Positions 45,434-54,160 of a DNA stretch of 64,000 bases are shown here, piece by piece. Position 1 is the first letter of the stretch. Each line of letters opens with the position of its first letter. The position numbers and the translations under genes were made by a program. The stretch is from assembly GCA_021772615.1 (NCBI GenBank), contig JAJFLQ010000077.1, forward strand, positions 26,967 through 90,966, read 5' to 3'. Source of the stretch: Verrucomicrobiota bacterium. GTDB taxonomy: Bacteria > Verrucomicrobiota > Lentisphaeria > JABSQK01 > JAJFLO01. The notes beneath the pieces are model-generated. The model had not been told where the DNA came from and did no database searches. It worked only from the letters and a program-made list of their open reading frames with translations.

Positions 45434-46828
45434 CTATTCGCTCGTGTTTTCGGCTGTGATAGCGTATTCCTCAAGCTTCTTGTACAACGTCGTGCGATGT
45501 ACACCGAGTATTCGCGCCGCCTTGTTTTTGTTGCCCTTGGCCTGTTTCATCGCGGCCTTGATCACAAGCAGCTCTGCCTTGGCCAGCGGCATCGCCGGCA
45601 ACGAATCGATCGAGGTTGCGTGCTCGGCAAGTTGCCGGTCATTCAAATCCGGAATCATCAACTCCCGCCTGCCGATCTGATTACCGGTGGCAAGAATACA
45701 GCCGCGCTCTACGACATTTCGGAACTCGCGCACGTTGCCCGGCCAGGGGTACGCTGCCATCGATTCACGCGCATCCTCGGTAAATCCTTTGATGTCCTTC
45801 CCGAATTTACGGGAAAATATCCCGATGAAGTGGTCCGCCAACAAATCGACGTCTTCCCTGCGTTCCCGCAACGGCGGTATCTCTAGTGGAATCACGTTGA
45901 GACGATAAAAAAGATCCATCCGAAACTTACCCGTGGTGACAAGCTTCTCCACATCCTGATTCGTGGCTGCAATGATACACACGTCCACCGTAACATCCGC
46001 GGTGCTGCCGATACGGCGAAACTTCTGTTCTTCGATCGCTTTCAAGAGCTTAACCTGCAGGGCAACCTCCATATCGCCGATCTCATCAAGAAACAGCGTG
46101 CCGCCATCGGCCAGCTCGAACAAGCCAATTTTGTCCTCCTTGGCGTCCGTGAACGATCCCTTTTTATGACCGAACAATTCGCTTTCGATGAGGGTGGCAG
46201 GCAATGCCGAGCAATTCACATCGACAAAAGGCTTGTCCGCCCGCTTTCCCATGGAATGCAGTGTTTTCGCAAAAAGCCCCTTCCCGGTACCGCTTTCGCC
46301 CTTAATAAAGAGGCAGGAGAAGTCGCTGGCGGAGATCAATTCAGCCATGTCAAGCGTCTGCTTGATCATCGGGGAATCGCCAATGATCGCGCCGGCGGAC
46401 TCAGCGCGAATCTCGCGTTTCGTGAGCTGGGTGAGCACCTTGACCTGGCGGGACAGGCTCAATTGATCGGCCGTCTTGTCAATCGTCTTCAGCAACAACG
46501 CTTTTTCGACCGGCTTCGTGAGAAAATCGTCGGCGCCGGCCTTAAGACACTCGACAGCGGACCCGATGTCACCATAGGCGGTCATCATGATGATGCCCAG
46601 CTCGGGATAATCATGGCGCCATTTTTTCAGCAACTTCCGCCCATCCGTATCCGGCAACATCATATCGAGTATGACGATATTGAAAGAATTCTTGGAAAGG
46701 AGCTTGGTGGCACTCTTGCCATTCTCGACGAGCTTGGCATCGTAGCCGTGATCCACGAGAATGTCCTGCACTGTAGTGCCGACCAGCAAATTATCTTCGA
46801 TAATCAGAATCGACGGTTTGTTCATCAA
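45434..46828 (-). CDS. NtrC-family sigma-54-dependent response regulator
   Basis: 464-residue enhancer-binding activator. Receiver domain: IIEDN and VILDMMLPD (D55), FLTKPVEK. AAA+ domain: Walker A GESGTGKG (177-184), the sigma-54-contacting loop GSFTDA (224-229; consensus GAFTGA), Walker B LFLDEIGDM. C-terminal Fis-type helix-turn-helix AAMKQAKGNKNKAARILGVH. The contact loop differs at two positions but keeps the Phe-Thr pair. It is the third gene of an operon with a membrane protein and a histidine kinase, whose gene it overlaps by 38 bp. Probable target: the -24/-12 element at 48212. Confidence 0.95.
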   Translation of the reverse strand: MMNKPSILIIEDNLLVGTTVQDILVDHGYDAKLVENGKSATKLLSKNSFNIVILDMMLPDTDGRKLLKKWRHDYPELGIIMMTAYGDIGSAVECLKAGADDFLTKPVEKALLLKTIDKTADQLSLSRQVKVLTQLTKREIRAESAGAIIGDSPMIKQTLDMAELISASDFSCLFIKGESGTGKGLFAKTLHSMGKRADKPFVDVNCSALPATLIESELFGHKKGSFTDAKEDKIGLFELADGGTLFLDEIGDMEVALQVKLLKAIEEQKFRRIGSTADVTVDVCIIAATNQDVEKLVTTGKFRMDLFYRLNVIPLEIPPLRERREDVDLLADHFIGIFSRKFGKDIKGFTEDARESMAAYPWPGNVREFRNVVERGCILATGNQIGRRELMIPDLNDRQLAEHATSIDSLPAMPLAKAELLVIKAAMKQAKGNKNKAARILGVHRTTLYKKLEEYAITAENTSE

Positions 46829-47504
46829 CTATCTCCTCGGCGGATATGTCAACGGATATCGTGATCGCATCCGGTTGATTCGATACGATGGACATCGTGC
46901 CGTGCAGTGCGGTGCAGACGCGGTGCACGATCGCGAGGCCCATGCCGTCATGCCGCCCCTTTTCGGTGAAAAACGCACGCGGCGGCGATGTCGGAATATA
47001 TTGTGGAATAGGTTCACCGGTATTCGAGACCGTAAAGGTCACGTTACCGTTCACCTGCCAATTCAATGCCACATCGCCATTTGCCCCGGCGGCCTCGCCC
47101 GCATTATGGATCAACTCTCGGAGCATTACGAGCAGCCACGATCCATGCTTCAGGCTGATATCCGCCTCTTCCCCCTCAAGACGTATCGAACAAAGCGGAT
47201 ACTGTTGTACGAAGTATCGTCGCGATAACGAAACGACCTCGAACAGCGACAGTACAGACGGTGGCGGCAACGCATCAAACAGTAGGTCCATGCGTTCGGA
47301 GAAATTCTGCAGGTTGTCCAATTCGGCGACGATAATCGAACACCGATCCCCTACCTGGGGATGGGACGCCCGCGTTTGTTCGCTAATCCGATCGACCGCC
47401 ATCTTGACGCCGGCACAGAGATTCCGCAACCGGTGCCGCATGATCCGGTTCATCTGCTGGACATCGACGACCGATGCCGGTATGTCAACGTCGCTGTCAC
47501 TCAT
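46791..47504 (-). CDS. Soluble histidine kinase (ATPase plus H-box only)
   Basis: 237-residue kinase with no transmembrane helix and no sensor domain. The acceptor histidine is in RIMRHRLRNL (H24), an unusual HisKA-like box, and ELIHNAGEA is the N-box (N134). KGRHDGMGLAIVHRV is the G-box region. It starts with a 4-bp ATGA overlap after a membrane-protein gene and overlaps the NtrC gene by 38 bp. Sensor function probably lies in that membrane protein, making a two-protein histidine kinase. Cognate partner: the NtrC-type regulator. Confidence 0.85.
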   Translation of the reverse strand: MSDSDVDIPASVVDVQQMNRIMRHRLRNLCAGVKMAVDRISEQTRASHPQVGDRCSIIVAELDNLQNFSERMDLLFDALPPPSVLSLFEVVSLSRRYFVQQYPLCSIRLEGEEADISLKHGSWLLVMLRELIHNAGEAAGANGDVALNWQVNGNVTFTVSNTGEPIPQYIPTSPPRAFFTEKGRHDGMGLAIVHRVCTALHGTMSIVSNQPDAITISVDISAEEIVDEQTVDSDYRR

Positions 47505-48217
47505 GACGATCCGGCCAGGTCCTTGCCATATCCGGTTAAATCATTGATCTCAAGAATGTGCACTGCGATCTCTTCCTTGAGCAGACGATGTTCATTTAAT
47601 AAATCATCATATTCCGATAACTCAACCCCGCCGCCGCCGGAATCCGCAGGCGGCGCCGACTGCGACAGCGTCAAGAGGAACGTATGGAGCTTGTGAATGA
47701 GCAGGCGCCAACCGAAAGCCACGAGCCCCAACATGACATACGCAAAAGTGATGGACAACAACTGGTAATAATCGGTTTCCGTCCCGGCCTGTACGTAGTA
47801 TCGCTTTTGAAGGTAGGAAAAAAAACTCCCAGCGAGAATCGCCGCAACACCTACATAGAACGGCGAGATCACGATCGTAATCATGACATAAGCAATGCCG
47901 ATCATGGCCGCCATACCAATCGTTCCACCATAAGCATAGATCCCAAATGGCACGATGAAGGTATTTAGCGTGATCACAAGCACACCTAGGAAATGTCGAA
48001 ACCAGCCTTTCATCAAGGCACTGTTCAATACGCCGACCACGACCCAAACCGTCGAAAGCACGAAATAGTAGAGTATAGTCTCGCGGCCACTGGATGAGAC
48101 ATAGGCATCAATGAACAGGCTGAACGAAAAGAGATATATGATCAACTGATTGTACCAGTTGGCATACTCCCAATCGTAACCGTTTTTGAACGTTTCAGTC
48201 ATTGGATTTTGTGGCAT
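47501..48217 (-). CDS. Six-helix membrane protein, probable sensor partner of the histidine kinase
   Basis: 238 residues with about six hydrophobic helices (first NQLIIYLFSFSLFIDAYV, last YVMLGLVAFGWRLLI), then a 55-residue cytoplasmic tail rich in Gly/Ser and Glu (residues about 185-238). There is no recognised family. The 4-bp overlap with the histidine kinase gene and the absence of any sensor in that kinase suggest this is the sensing half of a split kinase. The start may be ATG 48217 or, five codons on, ATG 48202. The first start lies within the -24/-12 element, which makes 48202 attractive. Confidence 0.7.
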   Translation of the reverse strand: MPQNPMTETFKNGYDWEYANWYNQLIIYLFSFSLFIDAYVSSSGRETILYYFVLSTVWVVVGVLNSALMKGWFRHFLGVLVITLNTFIVPFGIYAYGGTIGMAAMIGIAYVMITIVISPFYVGVAAILAGSFFSYLQKRYYVQAGTETDYYQLLSITFAYVMLGLVAFGWRLLIHKLHTFLLTLSQSAPPADSGGGGVELSEYDDLLNEHRLLKEEIAVHILEINDLTGYGKDLAGSS

Positions 48218-48226
48218 TCTTGTTGC
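48212..48226 (+). promoter_or_regulatory. Sigma-54 (-24/-12) promoter element upstream of asnB
   Basis: TGGCATTCTTGTTGC has the GG (-24) and GC (-12) dinucleotides separated by exactly 10 bp, and matches the consensus TGGCAC-N5-TTGC at all but one position. It faces asnB, whose start is 96 bp after the GC. The sigma-54 regulator gene lies on the opposite strand just beside it. Confidence 0.65.
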
Positions 48227-48321
48227 GCGGTAACGCGGTAGAGGCTGTATACCCGGGTCTGTGCCGCCGACGGCATTGGTGATCCGGTATCGCCGTTGTG
48301 CATGTCAACCTTGAGGAATTT

Positions 48322-50289
48322 ATGTGCGGTATTTCCGGAATTTACTTGAAGGACCAGAACGCATCAATTACCGATCACCACCTGGCAACCATTCAACAAA
48401 CACTGTCGACACTGCGCTTCCGAGGTCCTGATGAGCAGGGAATGTGCCAGGGCCGCCATTGGATATTTGGTCATACCAGGCTGGCGATCCTGGACCTTGG
48501 CAACGGTCAACAGCCCATGACCGACCCGGAAACGGGCCTGACACTCATCTACAACGGCGAGATCTACAACTATCGCGACATCAGGAAAACGTTGTCCGAC
48601 CACGGCGTCTGCTTTCGCACGCAATCCGACACCGAGGTAGTACTGCACAGCTATCGACAGTGGGGAGAGAAGTGCGTCGATCGTTTCAACGGCTGCTTTG
48701 CATTTGCCGTCGCAGATCCGGCTCACCGCACCCTGTTCGCGGCACGGGATCGGTTGGGAATCAAGCCGTTGTTCTATCATGAGACCGATGAGGCATTGTA
48801 TATTGCGTCATCGATACCCGCGATGCGCATCCTTGCTCCGCATCTCTGTAGAATAAAACTACACGTATTGTCGCAATATCTGACAACAGGGCGAACCCAC
48901 GTCGGTGAAAACACGCTGGTGGACGGAATACGCGCCCTGCAACCGGGGTCATGGCTCCGCTATACACCCGCCGCCCGCGATTCGCAGCGGCGCCGGTATT
49001 GGCGTATTCCCGTTATCCCGCAGGCCGACAAATCGCAGGTCCCGTTCGAGGATGCGGTCGAAGAGTGCGCCGCCCTGCTCGAAGATGCTGTCCGCATACG
49101 CCTGGTTAGTGATGTACCGATAGGCGCATTCGTGAGCGGCGGTCTCGATTCCGCTATCATCTGCCACATTGCCGCTCGCTTCTCCGACAGCTCGCTGCCG
49201 CTGTTTTGTGCGGGAACCGATGTGGAAGCTGCAAACGAATATCATTTTGCCGATCTGATCGGCCAGGCGGTAGGGACGACCGTTGAAAGGGAATGCATCA
49301 CGCCGACAACATTTACCAGATACTGGTCCGATCTGATCCGGCAAAAAGGGTTACCGCTGTCCACGCCCAACGAAGTCTCGATTTTCAGGCTGGCTGCAGC
49401 GCTGCGTCGCAAATGCGCCGTCACGCTAACCGGTGAAGGTGCAGATGAAGTTTTCGGCGGCTATGTCCAACCGCATTTTTCGGCGTACGATTACGACCGA
49501 TGTCCACACGCGCCCGAGGATGTCGACGAGATGTCTCCATTCGCTCTATCGATGATAATGAAATACGGCCGTGCCTGGTTTATCAACGATACAGACCACT
49601 ACTTGACATCGTGCTCATGGTTCAATTTACCTCAGAAGCACCGTTTACTGACCACGGATTCCTGGGAAGCTCTGGAAGACGATACTGAGTTATTCGCCTG
49701 CTACGAAACATTTTTTGATGGTCTATCCGAGTGTTCGACTTTCGATAAACGCATGCACCTCTTCGCCCGATTCAATCTCGAAAATCTCCTTTTTCGTGTC
49801 GACAGCAGCACCATGGCGGCTTCGGTCGAGGCCCGGGTCCCGTTCAACGATCATCGACTGGTTGAATTCGCGTTTGCAATGCCGGATTCCTTCAAAATGG
49901 ATTGGCGCGACGCGTCGTCCAGAATGCGCGGACGCGACATGACCGCAGACGCAGTAGATACGCTAGACCTGGTGGAAACCAAACGGCTGCCGCGCCATGC
50001 CTTCCAAAACGCGCTACCAGCCGAAATCGTCAAACGAAAGAAAATGAGCTTTCCTGTTCCGTTCAACGATTGGTTCGCCACATCCATGTGCGAGGAAATA
50101 CGCGAATTATGCTCGGGGTCAGACTTGATGAATACGTACTTTCGCAGCGATGCCGTGTCGGAGATAGTCGACCGCGGCGACAAGAATCTGTGGCTTGTAG
50201 CAAATCTTTGTCGCTGGTGGCAGGACGTAAATGATCCGCTCCCGGTCTGCGGCGACACGGCGCCGCAGATCACACACGTATGTACTTGA
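48322..50289 (+). CDS. asnB: Asparagine synthase (glutamine-hydrolysing)
   Basis: 655-residue amidotransferase converting aspartate, glutamine and ATP to asparagine. The mature N-terminal nucleophile is C2 (MCGISGIY), followed by RGPDEQG, RLAILDLGNG, NGEIYNY and SDTEVVLHS of the Ntn glutaminase. The synthetase domain has the PP-loop VSGGLDSAI. An ATG at 48322 with GAGGAA 4 nt upstream is a good start; the GTG at 48298 would put residues before the essential cysteine. Paralogues of AsnB in exopolysaccharide clusters modify glycans or cell-wall peptides rather than make free asparagine. Preceded by a sigma-54 element. Its end overlaps the opposing DHFR gene by 20 bp. Confidence 0.95.
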   Translation: MCGISGIYLKDQNASITDHHLATIQQTLSTLRFRGPDEQGMCQGRHWIFGHTRLAILDLGNGQQPMTDPETGLTLIYNGEIYNYRDIRKTLSDHGVCFRTQSDTEVVLHSYRQWGEKCVDRFNGCFAFAVADPAHRTLFAARDRLGIKPLFYHETDEALYIASSIPAMRILAPHLCRIKLHVLSQYLTTGRTHVGENTLVDGIRALQPGSWLRYTPAARDSQRRRYWRIPVIPQADKSQVPFEDAVEECAALLEDAVRIRLVSDVPIGAFVSGGLDSAIICHIAARFSDSSLPLFCAGTDVEAANEYHFADLIGQAVGTTVERECITPTTFTRYWSDLIRQKGLPLSTPNEVSIFRLAAALRRKCAVTLTGEGADEVFGGYVQPHFSAYDYDRCPHAPEDVDEMSPFALSMIMKYGRAWFINDTDHYLTSCSWFNLPQKHRLLTTDSWEALEDDTELFACYETFFDGLSECSTFDKRMHLFARFNLENLLFRVDSSTMAASVEARVPFNDHRLVEFAFAMPDSFKMDWRDASSRMRGRDMTADAVDTLDLVETKRLPRHAFQNALPAEIVKRKKMSFPVPFNDWFATSMCEEIRELCSGSDLMNTYFRSDAVSEIVDRGDKNLWLVANLCRWWQDVNDPLPVCGDTAPQITHVCT

Positions 50290-50917
50290 TGAATTGATAC
50301 GCAATCCGCCCTTCACGCACCCGATGCCCGACAGCGCCAACGGTAAATGCGGGTTCCAACGCGGGAAAGAATACATCACACTCATAGATGTCGTCAATCA
50401 ACGTCACATAGACGTGTCGACATCCCATGTGCTCCAGCGCCGCAGCGTAGAGCTGCCCGCCGCCGATCACATAGATTGCGGGCGAACGCGCGGCCTGTGC
50501 CATCTCAACGGAATCCTCGATTGAGGGCGCCACATGCACCGATGAACCGACCCCAAGGCCGCGACGGGAAACCACGATATTGCGCCGCTCCGGCAAAGGC
50601 CGGTACCGTGGCGGCAGCGACTCCCACGTCAGGCGCCCCATTATCACCGCGTTCAACAGGCCCGCGGGAGAGGCGGGCGGAACGTTATCCGCAAGGTTGT
50701 CGCGCAGAGCGGCGACCGACTCGAAGTCACGGCCGGAACCGGCGTCGCACAGCGCGTATCGCGCCTCCACCAACCCCACATCGGCAGCCGTGGTCAACTC
50801 CCGATAATACCGCAGATCACCGGACAAACGCGGCCAGGGCATCCCTCCCCCCGCGCCGATTCCGCGGCAACGGTCCATTGCCACCACGATGTCGAAGCTG
50901 ACGCAGGTATCGCTCAC
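50270..50917 (-). CDS. folA: Dihydrofolate reductase with a ~40-residue insertion
   Basis: 215-residue NADPH-dependent enzyme of folate metabolism. GIGAGGGMPWPRLSGDL (catalytic acid D34), RELTT, NAVIMGRLTWESLPPRYRPL (the NADPH-binding arginine segment) and YVIGGGQLYAAALEH are all present. The MPWPRLSGDL and NAVIMGRLTWES layout resembles eukaryotic-type DHFR rather than E. coli FolA. Between RELTT and NAVIMG is a 45-residue stretch (44-88) where related enzymes have under 10. The start overlaps the thioredoxin-like gene's stop by 4 bp. No thymidylate synthase gene is nearby. Confidence 0.92.
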   Translation of the reverse strand: MSDTCVSFDIVVAMDRCRGIGAGGGMPWPRLSGDLRYYRELTTAADVGLVEARYALCDAGSGRDFESVAALRDNLADNVPPASPAGLLNAVIMGRLTWESLPPRYRPLPERRNIVVSRRGLGVGSSVHVAPSIEDSVEMAQAARSPAIYVIGGGQLYAAALEHMGCRHVYVTLIDDIYECDVFFPALEPAFTVGAVGHRVREGRIAYQFIKYIRV

Positions 50918-51483
50918 AACATGGAACCGGCCGCAATATCGATTAGCTGCAGCAATTCACGTATCACAATCGAACGGTTGGCATCGACGTCGTAGAGTGC
51001 CGATATCATTCTCCGCGCCGACGCCACGTCGCCGCGCGCCTTGCCGCGGGCGATCAACTCACGGCAGTATGCCGGCATCGGCCCCCAATTGGCGCATTCG
51101 ACAAAATCGTCGTTAAAAAAAACGAACTTGGGTATCGCCTCGCCGCCGTTAGTGAGGTACCGCACAAAGATTTCCGGGTGTTCATTTCGATACAGGTAAC
51201 GTATATCGATTTTGGGTGCAGCGGCGACGATCGCCTGCAAAACGGGTACGTGCCGCACGACATCGCCGCACCAGTCTTCGGCAATCGCAACAACCTTCAC
51301 CTCTCGTTCGATTGACGTGAGGTACGCAATATGATGCGTGTCCAGACCAAGCTCCCGGCGCGCGCGTTCGATCGAATCGCACTTCTCCCGATTGGAGCCG
51401 GCTTCGAGCCATTGGTTGTATGTGCGGCCTGTTGCATAGATCGAGGGCCAGTCCGGTACCGGCAATATCGGCGATCTGCTCAT
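50914..51483 (-). CDS. Thioredoxin-like protein with single-Cys active site (CGDV)
   Basis: 189-residue protein of the thioredoxin_9-type family. The active-site region is EDWCGDVVRHVPVLQA (C72), lacking the second cysteine of CxxC, a feature I recall in some members of this subfamily. The rest keeps the thioredoxin cis-proline (AIPKFVFFND). It cannot act as a normal disulfide exchanger by CxxC chemistry. An AAGGAG site lies 13 nt upstream of the start, and a three-codon ATG-ACA-CCA-TGA overlaps it. First gene of an operon with DHFR. Confidence 0.8.
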   Translation of the reverse strand: MSRSPILPVPDWPSIYATGRTYNQWLEAGSNREKCDSIERARRELGLDTHHIAYLTSIEREVKVVAIAEDWCGDVVRHVPVLQAIVAAAPKIDIRYLYRNEHPEIFVRYLTNGGEAIPKFVFFNDDFVECANWGPMPAYCRELIARGKARGDVASARRMISALYDVDANRSIVIRELLQLIDIAAGSML

Positions 51484-51797
51484 GGTGTCATCTTGCTCCT
51501 TCGTTGAAAATCAATGGATGATCGTGTACCAGTAACGAACCAGATCTCACACAGGCATAACCGCCGGAAAAGGTATCTGGCGTTCCCCGATCTCAATCGC
51601 AGTCTCGTTCTTTTGATCTTTTTCACAAATCCGCGGACGCGTCACGGCCCGCACGAGTCCCGAGATGAAGCGACCCGCTCCAGACACATTACGCGAGTTG
51701 CACCACGGCCGGTTCGACCATGTCCTGTAGATTGAACGGTAATATCGTCAATCGCAACGTTAGCCCGAAAAACAGATGCGTCAATGGAGGATTCTTT
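51484..51797. other. Divergent gap between thioredoxin-like gene and argH
   Basis: 314 bp. It holds the ribosome sites of both genes (AAGGAG at about 51496-51501 on the minus strand and GGAGG at about 51786-51790 on the plus strand). No other gene, clear promoter pair or repeat is seen. Confidence 0.4.
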
Positions 51798-53177
51798 ATG
51801 GCACTATGGGGCGGAAGGTTTTCGAAGTCAACGGCTGAACTGCTAAGCGAGTTCAGCCAATCCATTTCCTTCGACCAACGTCTGTATGCGCACGACATAC
51901 GGGGCAGTATCGCGCATGTCAAAATGCTTGCAGCTACAAGGATCATACCTGAAGGAGACGCCGAGGCTATTATCGGTGAACTTCAATGTATCGAAGAAGA
52001 TATCACATCCGGCCGCTTCGAGTTCAAAACGGAACTCGAAGATATTCATATGAACATCGAAAAGGCGCTGATCGACCGCCTGGGCGAAGCCGGCGCCCGC
52101 GTACATTCTGCGCGCAGCCGCAATGACCAGGTCGCGACTGACATCCGCCTTTATCTCCGGGACGAAATCGATACGATATCGACGATGATTCGACGGCTCA
52201 TGCGGACACTGGTTGACCTCGCCGGACGCAACGACTCCGCAATTCTACCTGGCTTCACACACCTGCAGCATGCACAGCCGGTGCTGTTCGCTCACCATCT
52301 TCTGGCCTACGTAGAAATGTTCGCACGCGACGTCGAGCGATTACGCGACTGCAGAAAGCGTATGAACCTGTGCCCCCTCGGTTCCGGGGCACTTGCCGGT
52401 ACGACGCTGCCGATCGATCGCGAGCAGGTGGCGCGAAACCTCCAATTCGACGGTGTTGCCCGCAACAGCATGGATGCTGTTGCCGACCGCGATTTTATTA
52501 TTGAGATTCTGGCGGCGCTGTCAATCTTCATGATGCACATGTCACGGCTGTCGGAGGACATCATTTTGTGGATGTCCCAGGAATTTCATTTCGTCGTGCT
52601 GGACGACAGATACTGCACCGGCTCCAGTTTGATGCCGCAAAAGAAGAACCCCGACATTTCCGAACTCACACGAGGAAAAACAGGCCGTGTCTACGGCGAT
52701 TTGATTGCTCTGCTGACGGTGATGAAAGGATTGCCGCTGACCTACAATCGCGACCTCCAGGAAGACAAGGAGCCGTTGTTTGACGCGGTCGATACCGTCA
52801 AGATGGTCCTCGCAGTATACGATCCGATGCTTCAGAGTATGCAAACGAACGCCGACGCTATGGCGACGGCTTCCGCGGACTCGATGTTGATGGCCACGGA
52901 TCTTGCCGAATGGCTGGTCAGTGTGGGCGTGCCGTTTCGCACGGCGCACGAAAAGGTCGGACGACTGGTGGCGTTTTGCCAGTCGCGAACCGGTGACCTG
53001 CGTGATTTGTCGCTAGCCGATATCCAGGACGTCATACCAGAGGCAACTGCGGAATGCCTGGGCCTCTTTACCGCCGAACACAGCGTCGGAATTCGCAACT
53101 CCCTCGGCGGCACGTCCCCGTCGCAGGTCGCATCACAGTTGCGGCATTGGAAGTGTGAGCTCGATGTCGACGAGTGA
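51798..53177 (+). CDS. argH: Argininosuccinate lyase
   Basis: 459-residue enzyme of the fumarase/aspartase superfamily that splits argininosuccinate into arginine and fumarate, the last step of arginine biosynthesis. The family opening MALWGGRFSKST, the signature GSSLMPQKKNPDISE (catalytic Ser) and the conserved ARSRNDQVATD are clear. ATG 51798 follows a GGAGG site; the frame extends upstream to 51720 but nothing there matches. Its end overlaps the start region of the next gene by 14 bp. Present elsewhere in the arginine operon; here it stands alone. Confidence 0.96.
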   Translation: MALWGGRFSKSTAELLSEFSQSISFDQRLYAHDIRGSIAHVKMLAATRIIPEGDAEAIIGELQCIEEDITSGRFEFKTELEDIHMNIEKALIDRLGEAGARVHSARSRNDQVATDIRLYLRDEIDTISTMIRRLMRTLVDLAGRNDSAILPGFTHLQHAQPVLFAHHLLAYVEMFARDVERLRDCRKRMNLCPLGSGALAGTTLPIDREQVARNLQFDGVARNSMDAVADRDFIIEILAALSIFMMHMSRLSEDIILWMSQEFHFVVLDDRYCTGSSLMPQKKNPDISELTRGKTGRVYGDLIALLTVMKGLPLTYNRDLQEDKEPLFDAVDTVKMVLAVYDPMLQSMQTNADAMATASADSMLMATDLAEWLVSVGVPFRTAHEKVGRLVAFCQSRTGDLRDLSLADIQDVIPEATAECLGLFTAEHSVGIRNSLGGTSPSQVASQLRHWKCELDVDE

Positions 53178-54105
53178 TATGCGGTCGATTGTCGTGGTGG
53201 GTGCGGGAGCCGTTGGCAGCTATTTCGGGGGTCGCCTGGCGCAGGGCGGCGCCACTGTGTCAGTCGTATGTCGGAGTGATTACGATACGGTGAAGCAGCG
53301 AGGTATCACGGTGAAAAGCTGTGATGGCGATTTCCAATTCACACCGACATGCACACTGGCGCACGATGAGCCGCCGAATTGCCCGGCGTATTACTACGTG
53401 ATAGTCGCCATGAAGGTGCTGCCGCACATCGACGTGCCGGCCACGATCCGAGACTTCGTTGGACCTCATACAGCAATCCTCCTGCTCCAAAACGGAATTG
53501 ATATCGAAGCATCGGTTGCGCGGGCGTTTCCAGAAAACGAGGTAATAAGCGGTCTTGCTTTTATCTGCGTCAGCCGAACTGCGCCAGGCGTTGTCCACCA
53601 TCAGGATCATGGCCGAATCGTGCTTGGCCGCTATCCAGCCGGCCGTTCAAGCCGGGTAACTGCGCTGCAGCGCAGCTTCGAAGCTGCAGGCGTTCCGTGC
53701 CGGGTATCGACAGATATCCTCACGGATCGCTGGGCGAAACTCCTGTGGAACGCACCGTATAACACACTCTCCGTATTGGCGGGCGGTGTAACCACTAAGG
53801 AGATTATGGACGATCCGGCGCTGTCAGTACTTGTACGGCAGATCATGTTGGAGATCCGCACCATCGCGGCGGCGTACGGCTGCAGGATCGACATGACCGT
53901 GGTGGACAAACATGTCGAAGACACCCGCACAATGCGGCCCTACAAAACGAGTATGCTGCTGGATTTCGAGGCGGGCAGACCTCTGGAGGTGGAAGCGATT
54001 CTGGGGAATGCCTTACGCATGGCAGCGGAGAAAGCCCTGCCGACTCCCAAACTGGACGTATTGTATCCGCTATTGGCGACCATTGATCGAGCGCAACGGC
54101 AATAG
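53164..54105 (+). CDS. panE: 2-dehydropantoate 2-reductase (ketopantoate reductase)
   Basis: 313-residue NADPH-dependent reductase of the ApbA/PanE family, which makes pantoate for coenzyme A. IVVVGAGAVGSYFGGRLA is the Rossmann loop; later AKLLWNAPYNTLSVL and MLLDFEAGRPLEVEAILG carry the conserved Lys, Asn and Glu of the family. ATG 53164 is preferred; GTG 53155 and ATG 53179 are alternatives. Overlaps the end of argH by 14 bp, so the two are co-translated, although the pathways differ. Family members are sometimes not true PanE, so the substrate is fairly, not absolutely, certain. Confidence 0.85.
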   Translation: MSTSDMRSIVVVGAGAVGSYFGGRLAQGGATVSVVCRSDYDTVKQRGITVKSCDGDFQFTPTCTLAHDEPPNCPAYYYVIVAMKVLPHIDVPATIRDFVGPHTAILLLQNGIDIEASVARAFPENEVISGLAFICVSRTAPGVVHHQDHGRIVLGRYPAGRSSRVTALQRSFEAAGVPCRVSTDILTDRWAKLLWNAPYNTLSVLAGGVTTKEIMDDPALSVLVRQIMLEIRTIAAAYGCRIDMTVVDKHVEDTRTMRPYKTSMLLDFEAGRPLEVEAILGNALRMAAEKALPTPKLDVLYPLLATIDRAQRQ

Positions 54106-54160
54106 GCAATTCACCTCATTGTCGTTGAGGCCGCGACCAACCGGGCGCAGCAATTGCGAC

